Assembly: GCF_019633745.1 (NCBI RefSeq)
Contig: NZ_CP037968.1
Span: 1,060,789-1,124,788 of the forward strand
Length of the DNA: 64,000 nucleotides
DNA from: Methanofollis formosanus
GTDB taxonomy: Archaea; Halobacteriota; Methanomicrobia; Methanomicrobiales; Methanofollaceae
Direction of reading: 5' to 3'
In this document: positions 62,746 to 64,000 of the stretch, piece by piece
Layout of the letters: each line of letters starts with the position of its first letter
Numbering within the stretch: the stretch's first letter is position 1
Notes under the pieces: generated by a model
Databases searched by the model: none
Seen by the model: only the letters and a program-made list of their open reading frames with translations
What the model was told of the DNA's origin: nothing
Translations under genes and position numbers: made by a program

Positions 62746-64000
62746 AGCGTGAGAGAGAGACGGGGACCGCCCTCCAGCTCCCGATCGACCTGACCCTCTG
62801 CGGTCTTGGCGGGTGCGGGAAAAAACTGGTCGGCGAGATCTGCAGACAGGAATGGTTCCTGGACTATTACTCCAGGACAGGCCGGCACCTGAGCATCTAT
62901 ACGATGGACACCGACGCCAACGAGCGGTTCCAGGACGAAGCCATGCGGGAGAGGGTGCTTGGGATCGTCGACTCGCTGGGCGGCCGGGGCAACATCGAGT
63001 ACGACACCCTGTACCTCCCGAACCTCGCAAACATCAGCCAGGTCTCCGACCTCGCCGGCCTGGACATCGCCGAGAAGATCAAAGGGAGCAAGTCCGAACC
63101 CGGCACCGCGGTCTGGTGGCTGAACGATCCTTCGGAAGACGGCCTGCACTTCGACGAACTCAGGACCATCGACCCCTTCGTCACCGACGACTTCGGCGGC
63201 GGGGTGCACCGGCGGCGGGCGATCTCCAAGGCGATCCTGTATAAGGTGATCAACGAGGGACAGGCGGGCGGGTTTCCCATGTTCTCGACGATGGGCACGA
63301 CAGTGCTTGTCGTCGGACTCGGCGGGGGAACCGGTTCGGGGATGTTCATCGACCTCGCCCGGTATATCAGGGGACAACGGGGCGAGACCGCCCAGATATG
63401 GCTGTATATCGTCCTCCCGACCACCATGGAAGGCGAGAAGGAACAGCTCAACGCCGCCGTCGCCCTGACCGAACTGGAATATCTCAACCAGAACGAACGC
63501 CTCTTCAACTACATCGTCCTCACGCCACTCGGCCCGACCGGCTACAAGAAGGGCGAGGAGGCACGGGAGGAGGTGCACGAGTTCGACGCCGTCTTCCCGT
63601 ACATCTTCACCAACTTCCTCCACCTCGAGAAGGGCGACATCAACATCGGAGACGCCAAGAAGCCGTACGCCTCGTTCATCATCGCCGACGCCCATGTCAT
63701 CTCCTATCCGGTCGAGGAGTTGCGGCGCTTCAAGGAGGAGTACGAGGTGGTCGTCGAAGAACTGGAGGAGATCACCGCCAGCAGGAAACACCTCAACCAG
63801 GCGGTCGGCGACCTCCTGGACGAGGCCGGCCTGACCGCGGTGCTCCCGCCGACCAGAAGCGACTTCGACTATATCAAAAAGGAGTTCGGGACCATCGAGA
63901 AGGTCTGGAGGAACGAGATCGGCAGGTTGCTCGACTACCAGACCGGCAGCGCCGTCGAGTTCTTCATCGAGAACAATGTGCCGCCTGAACTCCGTCCCGA
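62742..64000 (+). CDS. Tubulin/FtsZ-superfamily protein (3' end outside the window)
   Basis: The 419 visible codons contain the tubulin signature GLGGGTGSGMFIDLARY (residues ~193-210), the nucleotide-phosphate loop of tubulin and FtsZ. The N terminus LTLCGLGGCGKKLVGEI parallels the T1 loop (FtsZ GVGGAG), and YTMDTDANERF parallels FtsZ NTDAQ. LPTTMEGEKEQLNAAVALTELEYL parallels the T5/helix region. KGDINIGD (near residue 304) could be the T7 catalytic segment. It is longer than FtsZ, with a charged helical part after residue ~325. It is neither canonical FtsZ nor CetZ by these motifs; the Tubulin_2-like group is the nearest guess. It starts 4 bp inside the membrane protein gene and continues past 64000. 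Confidence 0.82.
   Translation, partial: MKRERETGTALQLPIDLTLCGLGGCGKKLVGEICRQEWFLDYYSRTGRHLSIYTMDTDANERFQDEAMRERVLGIVDSLGGRGNIEYDTLYLPNLANISQVSDLAGLDIAEKIKGSKSEPGTAVWWLNDPSEDGLHFDELRTIDPFVTDDFGGGVHRRRAISKAILYKVINEGQAGGFPMFSTMGTTVLVVGLGGGTGSGMFIDLARYIRGQRGETAQIWLYIVLPTTMEGEKEQLNAAVALTELEYLNQNERLFNYIVLTPLGPTGYKKGEEAREEVHEFDAVFPYIFTNFLHLEKGDINIGDAKKPYASFIIADAHVISYPVEELRRFKEEYEVVVEELEEITASRKHLNQAVGDLLDEAGLTAVLPPTRSDFDYIKKEFGTIEKVWRNEIGRLLDYQTGSAVEFFIENNVPPELRP

Overview
The window comes from a methanogenic archaeon with high-GC coding DNA. The order Methanomicrobiales is likely, and a Methanofollis- or Methanoculleus-like genus is my inference. The archaeal evidence is direct: sn-glycerol-1-phosphate dehydrogenase, split RNA polymerase genes (H, B'', B', A', A''), aIF2-alpha, L44e/S27e/L30e, Nop10, archaeal primase and GINS, EndoQ and digeranylgeranyl-lipid reductase. 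The pyruvoyl arginine decarboxylase and the CbiMNQO cobalt transporter fit a methanogen.

Layout. 1-7.4 kb: pdaD, a zinc-ribbon gene, a minus operon (DUF63, SpoIIM-like, proS) and egsA-UPF0179. 7.5-9.3 kb: tandem ~155-bp repeats (array A), interrupted by a mobile element. 9.3-17.3 kb: draG-like gene, UPF0058, then an information-processing run (elp3, priS, gins, rpl44e, rps27e, eif2a, nop10, a PAC2-family gene, endoQ). 17.4-18.5 kb: the same tandem repeat in inverse orientation (array B). 18.6-25.6 kb: cbiMNQO, ferredoxin plus lipid reductase, trkA, rnhB. 25.6-29.9 kb: a minus-strand surface cluster with a TasA/CalY-like protein, a SipW-type signal peptidase, a DUF2341 protein and a membrane-anchored TasA-like protein. 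30-36.3 kb: site-2 protease, stomatin/NfeD pair, TPR protein, DUF89 protein, tRNA-Pro. 37.3-41.8 kb: a divergent island of MinD, roadblock-type and response-regulator proteins, plus PsiE. 41.9-50.3 kb: tRNA-Lys and the rpoH-B2-B1-A1-A2-rpl30e-nusA operon. 50.3-60.3 kb: flavodoxin-like reductase, a VOC gene with a wrecked copy of itself, DUF475, a ParA-like protein with altered P-loop, an aminotransferase, a chagasin-like lipoprotein and a MacB-type ABC operon. 60.7-64 kb: PAP2 phosphatase, then a membrane protein overlapping a tubulin/FtsZ-superfamily gene that runs off the window.

The spaces between operons are filled with repeats. One MITE-like family (~540-555 bp) has 12-bp inverted ends GGCTYTGTAGAA and 8-bp target duplications. 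A second, shorter family has ends GAGNNNATCCCAAAA. Many copies are mosaics or fragments. No transposase gene is present, so these are non-autonomous or relics. One copy has jumped into array A, and the uninterrupted site can be reconstructed from neighbouring units.

Most worth following up: the inverted tandem arrays bracketing the information-processing genes, the TasA/SipW surface cluster, the tubulin-like operon at the right edge, the MinD/roadblock/response-regulator island, and an rpoB2 gene with no ordinary start codon.
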